Positions 1 to 10,600 of a DNA stretch of 64,000 nucleotides are shown here, one piece after another. The translations under genes and the position numbers were made by a program. The first letter of the stretch is position 1; each line of letters begins with the position of its first letter. The notes below the pieces were generated by a model. That model saw nothing but the letters and a program-made list of their open reading frames with translations, was not told the origin of the DNA and searched no databases. The DNA comes from Chiridota heheva (taxonomy: Eukaryota > Echinodermata > Holothuroidea > Apodida > Chiridotidae). The stretch is from NCBI GenBank assembly GCA_020152595.1, contig JAIGNY010003245.1:280001-344000 (forward strand). The letters are read 5' to 3'.

Positions 1-1631
1 AAGAAAGACTTAAAAAGTGGCAACAGCATTTTCAACAACTGCTGGGGCAACTACCAAACACAAATGATGCTGCAATCTTACCGGTTGTTGAAGGTGAGCT
101 TCCTATTAACACTGAAGCTTTCACTATGACAGAGCTAACTACAGTCATCCAAACAATGTCCCTTAACAAAGCAACTGGCTATGATAACGTACCAACAAGG
201 GTTTGAAAAGTGGAATATTAAACCAGCAACTTCTGGGCATTTGCAACATGGCTCTACAAGGTAACATACGAATTGCATAGACCAAGAGTGAAATTATACC
301 TATACCAAAGAAAGGTGACCTTGGTGTGACCAGTAATTACATGGGTATCAGCCTTACATGCATCTCAGCAAAGATCTTTAACAAATTATTGTTTCATCGT
401 ATCCGAGCACACATTGAACCTCTTCTCCGTAACAATCAGAATGGTTTTAGACCAAAACGGAGCACAATATTGCAAATTTTGACACTTCGCAGACTCATTG
501 AAGGCATAAAGGCAAAACACCTACCTGCGGTGCTCACTTTTGTTGATTTTCGCAAGGCTTTTAATTATAGTATTCATCGTGAAAAAATGCTGAAAATTAT
601 CCTTGCTTATGAAATACCGCCTTTCATTGTCAATGCCATTGGTATTATGTATAAAAACACAAGAGCAAAGGTCAGAAGTCCTGATGGTGATACAGACTTT
701 TTCCAAATTCTGACCGGAGTTGTACAGGGAGACACTCTTGCTCCCTTCCTGTTTATCATAACACTCGACTATGCTTTGAGAAAAGCTATGGAGAATCATG
801 AACACCTGGGTTTCACCTGGAAGCAACGGCAGAGAAGACGCCACCCATCTACAACATTAACTGACACTGATTTTGCAGATGACATTGCGCTGCTGTCAGA
901 CAACATTGCTGATGCTGAATATCTATTACACAGAGTTAAACAGACTGCCAAAGAGGTTGGTCTGACAGTAAATAGTCAAAAGACTGAGTACATGATGTAC
1001 AACCATCCACAAGCTAGCCTCAAGGATATTAACGGTACCACTTTAAAGCAAGTCACCAAATTTCAGTATCTTAGTTCGTGGGTAGACTCCACCAAGAAAG
1101 ACATAAATGTCCGAATTGGAAAAGCATGAAATGCCTGTTCCAAGCTGAGCAACATATGGCGTAGTGATCTCTCCAGAAATCTCAAAATCAATTTCTTCAA
1201 GGCAGCTGTTGAAAGTGTGCTGTTGTATGGATCTGAGGGATGGACTATGACAGATGCACTTTCAAGGAGACACAAAATTGCTGAGATTTGCCCTTAGTGT
1301 GTCATGGCAACAACACCTCCCTCACAGCCAACTTTATGGAAACTTACAGCCTATTTCTGAAGTCATCCAGGCAAGGCGCCTAAAACTTGCTGGCCACTGT
1401 TGGAGGAGCAGAGATGAAGTCATACATCAGACACTTCTCTGGGTCATAAAACATGGAGAGAAAAAAATCGTGGTAGGCCAGCAATAACCTACATTGATGT
1501 TCTTGAGAAGGACACTGGAATTGAAAGAGATGTCCTGTTAGGTGACATGGATGATCGCAAGCAGTGGAGAATCTTTCTTGACAGTACCCGAGTTCGCTCG
1601 ATATGATGATGATGATGATGATGATGATGAT
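1..1631 (+). pseudogene. RTE-like non-LTR retrotransposon remnant, RT to 3' end
   Basis: Reverse transcriptase fragment of an APE-type LINE, 5'-truncated by the window edge. The longest open stretch (326-1129) has RT landmarks in order: NGFRPKRST, FVDFRKAF, GVVQGDTLAPFLF and the catalytic box FADD (the YADD equivalent). Upstream bases 3-205 encode related sequence in another frame (ERLKKWQQHFQQLL). Downstream the C-terminal part continues across an in-frame TGA at 1127-1129 and further frame changes (ESVLLYGSEGWT, then RRLKLAGHCWRSRDEV), ending with a short tail before a stop near 1605. The element ends in a run of GAT/ATG triplets at 1602-1631, as RTE-clade elements commonly end in short tandem repeats. 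Several stops and frameshifts show it is dead. RTE assignment is inferred from motif style and 3' tail. A related clade is possible. Confidence 0.85.
1600..1631. repeat. (ATG)n microsatellite at LINE 3' end
   Basis: About ten perfect ATG/TGA triplets directly after the end of the RT C-terminal coding remnant. Position and orientation fit a retrotransposon 3' tail rather than an independent microsatellite. Confidence 0.85.
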
Positions 1632-2810
1632 CGGGAAGAACGGCTTATAAGCCGAGCAGTTGGCAGACTTCTTAATATTCTTTTTTTTTTTTTTTAGTGT
1701 AGAGTCAAGGAGGCCAAATAGAAGCGAGTTACAATGTGCCGGCGGCGGCTTGCGAACTGGGATGCAATCGGGAATGTTATATCCTCCCACGGCCCTCTCC
1801 CACCTGCACCCTCTCACCTTCCACAACATCTTTCGCGATAAAATGTATATGCTTGAATTGAGACTACTTGGAAAGTACGCTCCATGCAGGCTGGGTCAGG
1901 GTAAAAATAGTCACTTTTTGTCATCAGTCTTTCCCCCCGTGACGTCACCTCTTTATCCTCCAATCAGATCATGCCTATACATCACCAACAGCGCTGCCTT
2001 GCCCTTCCGTTCCTACACTTCTACATTGTGGAAACGCCAGCGCTGCCATCCTACCAACGTTACTTCTATATATTACCCTCCTGTAGGAGTGAAGGAATAT
2101 CCCAATTCTAGGCTATAGCTCCCAGCCGGGAAGAAAGCATGCATGCAACGGAAATGTGAAATCCTCTTAGGCGAATGCCCCTCTCAGCATCATCAGAAAG
2201 CCTCAATTGTAAACTTTGTCGTGTGTAAGCAAACAGTCAAAGCACTTTATAATAGCCTATTTGTTTCCTGTATGATTTATTCAAAAAATCGCTCGCCGCG
2301 TCGCGTTCGGTGTGATACGACCTTAAAAAGGATTGTAAGCCTGATCAATCTTTTTCATCTGCAAGCGGCTCAAATTCAAAAGGAACGACATCCCCTTCAT
2401 TATGAGAATGTTCTTCATTTATTTCCAAATCATTTTTATCATAGCCTGAACTTGAAAATGACAAAATAAGATCTGATTAGCTCGAAAAACTGTCGTAATC
2501 AGACGTTATTTGTATGTGGTTAGTATGTGTGTGATGCATTGTATGCGACCAGCAGCAGTCCCTAAAATGACGTAAATATTTTTTTGTTATGACGTCACAA
2601 ATCCCTTTCAACTTTTTTTTTTCTTTTTCGAAGCAAACAATGAATGATCAATTTCCAACTAAGTCCTTTTTCATCATGAAAATGGACTTAGAACCATGAT
2701 TTCTTGATGGATCATTGAAATTAGGGATATGAAAAACCGCAGGTTTAATCTCATTTTTTGGTGAGCATGCGAAGCATAATGCGAACCTATGTAATGGCGA
2801 TTTCGTCCGT
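1632..2810. other. Intergenic, no gene recognised
   Basis: Contains a poly-T run at about 1681-1695, a C/T-rich stretch around 1780-1830, and AT-rich sequence with two short open frames (1660-2118 and 2143-2469). These show no recognisable domain and are probably chance. Nothing supportable as a gene. Confidence 0.5.
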
Positions 2811-3331
2811 CCGGCTGGTGTAAAAGTAAATTTTGCCCCCCTCCCCCCCTCCCCTGCTCTTATTTCCTAGAAATTTGGGGCCCCCAGACAATTTTGCTAT
2901 AGCCCTCCAGTAAATTTGGTTCCCCCCCCCCCCCCTCATAGTAAAAATGGTCCGCTAGGATATTTGGGCCCAGGCCCTTCTTTCCTATGAAATTTAGAGA
3001 CAACAACTTGTTCCCCTTTTGCAAGAAAAAGCCCATCTTCTCCCTTCACACTAAATTTCACTGCTGTGTTGCGTAAAGCACGCCTTTTTTCTCTCTCTTT
3101 AGTGTATTAGCTTATCACTTCTTAGCTTACCGTATCACTTCAGTACACAAAATTAATTGAAGGAGCCGTACAGACACATTTGTAAATTACCTTGTAAAAT
3201 CAGTCCGGAATGGACCAAATTCACTAGACTTCCTTAGGAAATAAGGTCCGGGGACCCAAATTTACTGGAGAAAGGGGGGAGAAGGTTAAGAGGGAGGGAG
3301 GGGGGGGGGAATTTACTATCACACCGGCCGT
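2811..3331. mobile_element. Fold-back / TIR miniature element with C-rich and G-rich arms
   Basis: The left end (about 2811-2960: GTGTAAAAGTAAATT, then C-runs, TATTTCCTA, CAGTAAATTTGG) reappears as its reverse complement at about 3180-3331 (CCAAATTTACTGG, then G-runs, AATTTACTATCACAC). The arms are about 120-150 bp and imperfect, flanking about 220 bp of AT-rich sequence. No coding capacity. No clear target-site duplication was found, so the class is unknown. Confidence 0.6.
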
Positions 3332-3947
3332 TCAAAGCCGTTCACAGTTTTTCCAGAGATTTCCTCAGAAATGTTAAAGTTTTTGAGAATTCCTCCGAAA
3401 TGTTAAAGTTTTTGAGAATTCCTCCAAAAATGTTTCAGTTTCTTCAGTTCCTCAGAAAAAGTTAAAGTTTCTTCAGATGTCCTTATGGGAGGTAAGAATT
3501 TCCTTATAAAATGATGAAGTTTTTCAGAGACACTTAAGACAGATTCAAGACTAATTTCCATAAAAGTCTACGAAATATTTGATGTTTTCTTAGAAGACAA
3601 CTGTAAAATGATATAATATTTCAATATTCTTTAAAGATCCATAAGCGTCTCTCTTGTGGCACTGGAGATTTAAAATCCTTAAAATTCTTCTAAATATTTG
3701 GGCACCAACGGTTGTACCAGGCTTGATTATTAAACTCCGTCTTTATTATTGTGGTCATTTGCATAAAGTTGCTACAGTATGTGAACATATAATAATATTA
3801 CGTGGTATACAACAAGGGCTATATCAAGCATTATTATTTGACTCCACCTTCTTCTTTTTTTATTCATCAAGGTGTTTGCATTTAAGTTATTATATGATCT
3901 TACACTTTCATACATAGTATGCTCAGTCAGAGACTGTAATAGCTAGG
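3332..3947. other. Short degenerate tandem repeat and AT-rich filler
   Basis: At 3345-3480 a roughly 37-bp unit (TTCCTCMGAAATGTTAAAGTTT) is repeated about three to four times with drift. From 3640 to 3790 the sequence resembles a diverged copy of 24385-24500 (TTATTAAACTCCGTCTT against TTATTAGACTCTGCCTT, then TTTGCATARAGTTG), so it is probably an old dispersed repeat. No gene. Confidence 0.5.
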
Positions 3948-3954
3948 ATGAGAC

Positions 3955-4960
3955 CTCTAATGGAGCCTATTGGATGTCATGGGACATGGGGTGGGATGCC
4001 ATGTGGGACATGGGGTGGGATGCCATGTGGGATATGGGTGGGATGCCATGTGGAACAGGGTGGAATGCCATGTAGGATATATGGTGGAATGCCATGCGGG
4101 ACAAAGGGTGGAATGCCATGGGATGGGATGTCATGTGGGATATGGGATGGGATGGGATGTCATGTGGGACATGGGATGGGATGCCATGTGGGACATGGGG
4201 TGGGATGCCACGAGTAATACAGAGTGTGAAATAGGTTGGGATGGCATGTGTGACCGTAGATGATATGTGGGACATAGGGTAGAAGGCCATGGGGGCATGG
4301 GATGTGATGCCATCTGGGACATAAAGTAGGATGTCATTGGGACATTGGGAGGGATACCATGTGGAATATATGATGGGATCCAATGTTGTACATAAGGTGG
4401 GATGCCATGTGGAACATCAGGTGGGAAGCCACTGATGCAGGACATGCGGTGGGATGCCATGGAAGTAATAGGGAGAGATGCCATGTGGACACAGGGAGGG
4501 ATGCTATGTGGGGGACATAGGGAGGGAAGTCATGTGGTACATATGGTTGAATTAATGTCGGACATACATGTAGGATGAGATCCATGTGGGTCATAGAGTG
4601 GGATGCCATGTGGGTCATAGGGTGGGATGCCATGTGGGACATATGATGAAATGCATGTGGGACATATGGTGGAATGCATGTGAGACGTACGGTATGGTGG
4701 AATGCCATGTGAGAGATATGGTGTAATGCCATGTGGGACAAGGCATGGGATGTGATGCCATGTATGACATGGGGTGGGATGTCAATTGGAAGATAGGATG
4801 GGATCCACGTGGGACCTAGGGTGGGGTGCCATGTGGGTCATACGATGGGATTCCATGTGGGACATATGGTGGGATGACATGTGGGAGATATGGTGGAATG
4901 TCATGTGGGACAAGCGATGGGATGCCATGTGGGACTTAGTGTGAGATACCATTATTATAC
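3955..4960. repeat. 24-bp minisatellite, GGGATGCCATGTGGGACATA type
   Basis: About 40 imperfect copies of a unit of about 24 bp built on GGATGCCATGTGGGACAT. Units vary by substitution and by small indels. All six frames show long pseudo-open frames (for example repeated MGCHVG-like or MASHPMSH-like peptides) that only reflect the period. The array merges on the right into a non-satellite tail (4960-5035) that recurs at 17700-17785, so the array seems to be part of a dispersed element. Confidence 0.9.
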
Positions 4961-5040
4961 TTGGCCGGGCCATATGATATGGGTTGTCAATTTGTTTGTG
5001 CATGCGAACCATGACGGCATTTACCGTTCTAGTTTTAAGA
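4960..5040. repeat. Tail of the 24-bp satellite element, copy 1
   Basis: The block GTGTGAGATACCATTATTAT through CATGCGAACCATGACGG and TTACCGTTCTAGTT matches 17688-17785 closely, in the same orientation, and in both places it directly follows satellite units. This shared edge supports a mobile origin for the satellite. Confidence 0.7.
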
Positions 5041-6370
5041 GTGTACGGGTGTATATCCCCGCCCCCAGCTGGATCCGCCACTGTTCATTCATTTTTATTC
5101 TAATCATGATCTAAAGTTTCATTCCAAAATCTTGACTGAAAATTTTGAAAAGCAAACAAAAAAAACAATAATAATAAGTACTACGAAATAACAAATGCTC
5201 CTCATCCTCATGCCTCGTTTTGGACATTTTGAAATACATATTAGGCCTATTATACATGTGAAAGCAATGTTACCTAAATTTCGGGCATTTTCAAGAAGAA
5301 AAATCGGGCAAGTTTAATTGACCCCCCATATGTCAACGCTCGTGACTCCCCCCCCTCCCTCCCATCACGGCCTCCTGATACATTACATACTTCCGCTTTG
5401 GGCAATTACATGCTAAACCCATTCAGGTACATTTTTAACATTTCAAATAAACTGAAATTGTCAGCGTCCTAAGTAAGGAGCGCGCACCAATATTTCTTCA
5501 GGTTTATTTCGGGGCATTAATGTATATTACTAACACCTTGCAAACAAAAAAAGTCTCGCAGATTGCGAGGTATATACCATATGTAAGTTTTTACATGACT
5601 TTGTTCAGTATATTCAACCTTACCGTGTTTTATTTCAAAATAGTGTAAATTAATTATATTTACGTATCTTTGCACTTATATGTTTGTATTTTTATTATAG
5701 ATAATTTGATTCTAGAAAGAAAAATAAAGGAAAAAAATTTATTTCAGTTTATTGTTACTTATATCAATGTCTATGTTTCGCTCTGTACAAGAAGATAATT
5801 TAACTCCACCTACAATTAGGAGTTTGTATATATTAAATATTCAACTACACCTACATATTCATATGCTATTTTAAAGTAATGCAAATTAATATCATGTTCT
5901 ATGTTTTAAATGACGTAAATTTTTAACAAACTTAAAGTTTCATTTTTAGCATGACATTAGTGGCATTCTTCATTTCTCCTGCAAGGTCTGCAGCCCTAGT
6001 ATCAATAGTTCCTACGCCCGTGGACAATGATTACATCCACAAAAGTGCTTGGGGCTGGGCTGCATTCACAGACATTCAGTAAAATGATATTTGATAATTG
6101 AAAATAGTGTGTTGGGCCATTTGCGGCAAGAATTATTTTTGAAGAAATTCTTCTGGTACTTTAACGGCATGGTTAATTATTTCTGCTAAAATTGAGGTCA
6201 AGTTTAAATAAGGCGATCACGATGTAGAAAGGTGAGGAGAGGTCGCTATTTAATAGGTGGCGTGGCTAGGGCCCTACGAGCCGGAGGCGAATTAGTCGGA
6301 TAACATCTGACTGTAGTATACGCTACCGTTATAGCCACTACATGCTGCTATACAAGTATGCAAGTATTAC
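5041..6370. other. AT-rich intergenic stretch, nothing recognised
   Basis: Mostly low-GC sequence with A/T runs, one C-rich patch near 5348-5365, and no open frame or domain I can support. It ends where the 3' tail of the minus-strand LINE begins. Confidence 0.4.
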
Positions 6371-6488
6371 CTTGCAAGTATATTGCCTACTGAATCTGAA
6401 TCTGAATCAGTTAAGTCGGCAAAAACCCTTCAAGAGGACATGAACGCCAACCGAGCGTAAAAAGTATGAGTAAAAAATATTGAAAAAA

Positions 6489-6950
6489 CTAGTTAGCAAT
6501 ACAAGTGTTAGTAAGTTTAGCTTTGAAACAGTTGAGACTTGGTGCATGTACAATGTCTGACGGTAAAGCATTCCAATCCTTTAGTGTGTAAGGGAAGAAA
6601 GAGTGTTTATATACATTCTTTTTAGCATAGGGAACCTGGAAATTAGGGTCATGATTATTTCTTGTATCAGTTCTGACGGTAGGGATAAGTTCATCTTTAT
6701 TGATGGCGACAAGATTGTTATTGGCTTTATATAGCATATGTAGCCGGGTGTTGTATCTTCTTGTTTTTAGCAGGGGCCAATCTAATCTATGAAGCATGTT
6801 TTTTACACTAGATTTATGAGAGTAGTCTGCCATACAGAACCTGGCTGCTTTCCTTTGAATAGATTCAAGCTTTTCCACATCGCACTGGTGATGGGGGTCC
6901 CAGACTGCTGATGCGTACTCAAGTACTGGCCTGACTAGAGCTTTATAAGC
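6489..6950 (-). pseudogene. LINE ORF2 C-terminal segment
   Basis: Open on the minus strand from 6878 to 6489 (129 codons from the first Met). It carries the post-RT thumb-like sequence typical of CR1/L2 ORF2 (EKLESIQRKAARFC early, PYTLKDWNALPSDIV late) and ends in a normal stop. The codons just upstream (AYKALVRPVLEYASAVWDP, up to 6950) belong to the same protein and are cut by the SINE insertion. Confidence 0.8.
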
Positions 6951-6960
6951 AGATACGCAG

Positions 6961-7267
6961 TGGATTTAACGTCGGTGTATCTACCTACTGTGGTGTAGCG
7001 GTTATCATACCTGTCTACAGACCACGAGGCCCTGGGTTTAAGCCTGGGTTGGGTAGACACGCCAGTGTACCACAACTGGTTATCAAAGGCCGTGGACATT
7101 GACATGGTTGTCGATGTTATGTCTGTCCGTACGTCGTACCTGTATTCTCGTCCGGGTCGTATTAAGCATTTCGTGATAGCATTGTTACTATCATAAGCGA
7201 ATACGCAGGCGACGACCCCGTCATTGTAATTGAGTGTTCGCTCGTCGTCGTCGTCGTCGTCGTCGTC
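6961..7267 (+). mobile_element. tRNA-derived SINE with (CGT)n tail inserted in the LINE
   Basis: The RT frame is interrupted between the codons for NLSNCPT (ending about 7268) and AYKALV (starting about 6950). The inserted sequence has a pol III A-box-like TGGTGTAGCGGTTATCA at 6980-6996 and a B-box-like GGGTTTAAGCC at about 7035-7045. The spacing is tRNA-like. The tail is a TCG/CGT triplet run at 7241-7267. ATACGCAG occurs at 6953-6960 and again at 7201-7208, which may be a duplication remnant, though it does not bracket the whole insert. SINE identity is inferred. Confidence 0.6.
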
Positions 7268-7269
7268 GG

Positions 7270-8510
7270 TGGGACAGTTTGAGAGGTTACGTTTTAATAG
7301 GCCAAGCACAGAGTTAGCCTTCTTGGTTATGTTATGTATATGTTTATCCCATCTAAGTTTATTATCAATTTCAACACCTAGGTATGGGTGGAAGTTGACA
7401 TGTTTTAGTGGCTGGTTGCCTAAGGTATACACAGGTGATTTAAAGCATTTCTTAGGGGAAATTGACAAGATGTAGCATTTAGAGGGGTTGAAATTAATTT
7501 GCCATTTGTTTTGCCATTGTTCAAGTTTGTTAAAATCATATCATCTTGGAGGATTTGTTGGTCAGAGGGGTTATCAATTGTTCTGTACACAAGGCAGTCA
7601 TCAGCAAGCAGTCTAACTCTGCTGTTTATATTATCAGGGATGTCATTTACTATAAACGGAAAAGTAATGGACCCAAAACAGTACCTTGTGGTACACCGGG
7701 TAAAACCTGTTTAGAATCAGAGATCTCACCATCACAGACAACACGCTGGATGCGGTTGTTGAGGAATGATGCAAACCAGGCCAGGAGATTTCCATCAATG
7801 CTATAGGTGGAAAGTTTGGATAACAAGCGCTGGTGTGGGACTTTATCAAAGGCTTTTGAGAAGTCAAGAATAGCCATAGAGACGTTACTGTTTTGGTCAA
7901 TTTGTTTGGAGATATAATTTATTGTTAAAAGGAGTTGTGTTTTAGTCGATCTATTTGCACGGAAGCCATGTTGTAAATCAGTTAAGGTATTATTATGCTC
8001 ATCAAGGAATTTCATCACATGTGAGTGGATTATATGCTCAAGGATTTTACTACAAGCGCAGGTGAGGGAAACAGGTCTGTAATTAGCTGGGTTTTGTTTA
8101 TCACCTTTTTAAAAAACGCTACATATGTTTGCTTCTTTCCATTTGTTAGGGATATTACCATTATCGACAGAGGTTTAAAGAGATCAGTTAGAATTTCATA
8201 GAGGTCATCAGCGTGTGTTTTTAGAAACCATGGTGGTATTTGGTCAGGACCTGAGGCTTTGTTGGGGTCTAGCTTAGGCAGTTGCTTTTTGACACCTTCT
8301 GTGGTAATTATAAGTTGGTTTATTTTGCTGTTGGTGAGTGGTTTAGTTACAGGGATTTGGGAGGTGTTTTCTTCTGTGAAAACACTGAAAAACTGGTCAT
8401 TTAGAATGTTAGCTAAATTAGTTTTACTGTCACTGCAGAGTTTACCATTATTTAGTAGAAGACCAGACACACCTACAGAGTTACTTCTTAATCTTTTGAT
8501 ATAGGACCAG
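7270..8510 (-). pseudogene. LINE reverse transcriptase region
   Basis: RT palm and fingers of the minus-strand LINE. In order (descending coordinates): linker with FSVFTEENTS and LPKLDPNKASGPDQIP (8470-8230), a frame change near 8110-8020, then LQHGFRANRSTKTQLL and ILDFSKAFDKVPHQRLL (8000-7840), GVPQGTVLGPLLF (about 7690-7655), the LADD catalytic box near 7600, and GVEIDNKLRWDKHI at about 7390-7330. At least two frame breaks are needed, so no functional product is expected. Confidence 0.85.
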
Positions 8511-8786
8511 AATGCCTTTGGGTTTTCGTTAAGTGAGTTTTTAAGTTTATCACAGATGAAGGTGTTTCTAGCTTCTTTGAAGTTTTACGGACAGCCTTTC
8601 TAAAGCTTTTATAGGTAGTCCAGTCATTGGCTTGTGGATTAGTCTTAGCTTTTTGAAACAGTTTATGTTTTTTCCTGCAAAGACGGCGTTGGATACGGGT
8701 GAACCAGGGCAAATTAGTTTAGTTGAGGTGAAATTATGAGGCGTGTTTTTATCAATAATCACTTTAATTTCCTGTTCGAAGAAATT

Positions 8787-9640
8787 CTATTTTTCATCAA
8801 CATCAATGGAGTTATTGAATTGAGTATAATATTGCAGTTTAAATTTGGTCAGGTCTTCTTTTATTTGTTTTATGTTAGCTTTTTTCTTTAAATAGATTTT
8901 ACGTTTAGGCAACTTTTTACGAGGAGGGGAGATATTTAGGGTCAGTTCAACGATATCATGGTCACTTATACCGGGAATGACATTAGCTGAGGTAACAGCT
9001 AATGTCATTCCCGGTATAAGTGAATTGTTAGTAAAAACAAGATTAAGGATATTCTTATCTCTAGTGGGTGACTGCACCATTTGTGTGAGATTGAATGAAT
9101 TGGTCACTTTAAGAAGAATTTTGGCTGCTTCGGATGAAGCGTTAGTTTCTGAAAGAATGTTTTGACTTCAATCAATGTTAGGTTGGTTGAAATCACCAGC
9201 AAGAATAATATGTTTTTGTCAGCATTTTTACCAAGCTTTTGGAGGGATTTTTTCAACTCAAGTAGGCTAGTGAGATCATTGTGACTGGGTCTGTAAAATG
9301 TTCCTATATACATGCTCTTTTTCTTTTCCTTAGGAAATTGGAATTTGGTCCAGATAATTTCACAGTCAGAGTCTAATCTAGTGAACTCAGTGAAAACCAG
9401 GTCATTTTTTATTGCCTGTAATACACCACCATAAGCATTTGAATTTCTATCTTTGCGAACGACTGTATAGTTGTCCGGGAAAATTTCAGCGCTGGTAATT
9501 TCGGAAATAAGTTAGGTTTCAGTGCCAATAATAACATCTGGGTCTTTTTCTTTGATAAGACTTCCACGTAGGCCGTCTTGTTTCGAACACTTTGAAAGTT
9601 GATAGCAAGAAGATTTAGAACCTTTCTTTTTTTCCCTTTT
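8787..9640 (-). pseudogene. LINE APE-type endonuclease region
   Basis: Fragments of the exonuclease-endonuclease-phosphatase fold: DPDVIIGTET (about 9555-9515), MYIGTFYRPSHNDL (9313 down), and NILNLVFTNNS followed by NVIPGISDHDIVEL (about 9060-8940), which holds the catalytic SDH triplet. The stretch between FTNNS and NVIPG is an inverted copy of NVIPGIS-coding DNA, see the palindrome entry. Frame breaks lie near 9104 and 9313. Confidence 0.8.
8962..9023. repeat. Perfect 28-bp inverted repeat with 6-nt loop
   Basis: Bases 8962-8989 and 8996-9023 are exact reverse complements around AGGTAA. The arm includes ACCGGGAATGACATTAGC. It lies in the endonuclease coding region of the LINE and one arm is the normal codons for the NVIPGIS motif, so the other arm is an inverted templated insertion. 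Confidence 0.95.
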
Positions 9641-9739
9641 GAGATTTGTTTTCAATTTGACATCGGAATGGTGGTTGGACCCCAAGTCAAGGCCAGAAGA
9701 ACATTTTTGAAGTGGCTCATATGAGATAGTACTGTTCAT

Positions 9740-10115
9740 GGAATTGTTAGTTGAGAAGAAAGAATCAGAGAAGTTCATGAAGTCACAAGTGTTACACACC
9801 CATGTACAGCTCAGCATAAGATCGCTGTATTTTGAGTCGTCAATGCTACAGCACTTAGTGTGGATCCATAGATCACAATTGTCACACTGTACTGCTTTTT
9901 CTGGATCTCCTACACTGGAGTCCACACAGGCCACAAGGTGCCAAACATTCCAAACAAAACCAATCATCAGATGATGATGCAAGAGTATTGTAAGCTGCAT
10001 TACTGATGCCTGCACACTTACTATGAACCCACGAGTTACAATCATCACAACAAATACCTTTCTGGTTATTTTTGACAGACTTGTTGCATTGTTTGCAAGG
10101 ATATTTTGGGGGAGG
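9740..10115 (-). pseudogene. Two tandem PHD-type zinc fingers of the LINE
   Basis: First finger (10100-9930, minus): YPCKQCNKSV, GICCDDCNSWVHSKCAG, then WFCLEC, a C4-H-C3 PHD pattern. Second finger (about 9930-9780, in a neighbouring frame): VQCDNCDLWIHTKC, then WVCNTC, again Cys/His spacing of a PHD finger. A frame change near 9930 separates them. Zinc fingers of this kind occur upstream of the endonuclease in some CR1/L2-like elements, where a nucleic-acid or chromatin contact role is assumed. Confidence 0.75.
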
Positions 10116-10180
10116 GTCCAGGATTGCTTTCAATATCACCAGAAAGGATAAGGAATAAAAGAAGTAATTTTCTCCTGCGT
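10114..10180 (-). other. 2A-like recoding peptide in LINE N-terminal region
   Basis: Minus-strand codons at 10140-10114 read GDIESNPGP, the D-(V/I)-E-x-N-P-G-P signature at which ribosomes skip a peptide bond between Gly and the final Pro. The residues before it (LLLLFLILS) form the hydrophobic helix typical upstream of 2A. It lies between the N-terminal peptide starting at Met 10455 and the first PHD finger. One extra A in the AAAA run just after the motif shifts the frame into the zinc finger frame. 2A-like sequences are known in some sea-urchin APE-type LINEs. Activity here is not shown. Confidence 0.8.
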
Positions 10181-10519
10181 GACTTAAATTTTGACAATTT
10201 CCAACTTGATTTGTACGAATCTAATTGCCCATCGATACCAAGATAAGTTGCAAGTGAGTGATTTGAATCATCACTAGAGCCAAACAAGACATGGTAAGCA
10301 GTTCCTGGGGCCTTTAGAGGCAAATTTGATGCCTGCGATGAATGAGGTTGCGACGAATACAAGACGTTTAGAGAGTCAGAGATTCGGGAGTATCTTAACA
10401 AAAACAGTACAGGGAAGACGAGGTTGTGAGTGAGAATGAACATGATTGATGGCAAGAAGAATGAGTATACTTGACAAACAGGAAGTGTGAGGTGAGATAG
10501 AGTACTGAGTGAGGTATTT

Positions 10520-10600
10520 GCTTATAGGTCAACTTGCCTAAAACCAACTTGACCCGCCCAAAACCAACTCGCTCCAAAACCTCGCTCCAAAGCTGAATTT
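10520..10600. repeat. Diverged, inverted copies of the 16-bp minisatellite
   Basis: CGCCCAAAACCAACTC, GCTCCAAAACCTCGCTCC and similar units are drifted reverse complements of the unit that makes up 11170-12233 (GAGCTGGCCTTGGGGC). About four units can be seen. They lie 570 bp left of the main array in opposite orientation. Confidence 0.55.

Larger units (their letters stand above)
6371..10460 (-). mobile_element. CR1/L2-like non-LTR retrotransposon with 2A-like peptide, PHD fingers, endonuclease and RT (broken)
   Basis: Read on the minus strand the parts lie in order. The N-terminal segment starts at 10455 with a hydrophobic stretch and a 2A-like motif (10114-10140), followed by two PHD-type zinc fingers (about 10100-9760), an APE-like endonuclease (about 9640-8850, with PDVIIGTET, GTFYRPS and PGISDHDIV), and an RT. 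RT landmarks are NKASGPDQIPPWFLK, LQHGFRANRST, LDFSKAFDKVPH, GVPQGTVLGPLLF and LADD. The C-terminal region is at 7470-7270 and 6950-6489 (ESIQRKAARFC, WNALPSDIV). The 3' end has repeated GATTCA-type units at about 6396-6412. Frameshifts, a SINE insertion (6961-7267) and an inverted duplication (8962-9023) have destroyed the reading frame. The clade is inferred from domain order and tail. The element is inactive as seen. Confidence 0.85.

Noticed and set aside
3955..4484. Open frames in the 24-bp satellite
   Set aside because: Repeated His/Cys/Gly peptides only reflect the unit; long frames exist on both strands.
10114..10140. 2A motif as evidence of an integrated virus
   Set aside because: Neighbouring domains are LINE endonuclease and RT with PHD fingers. 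No viral capsid or polymerase is present.
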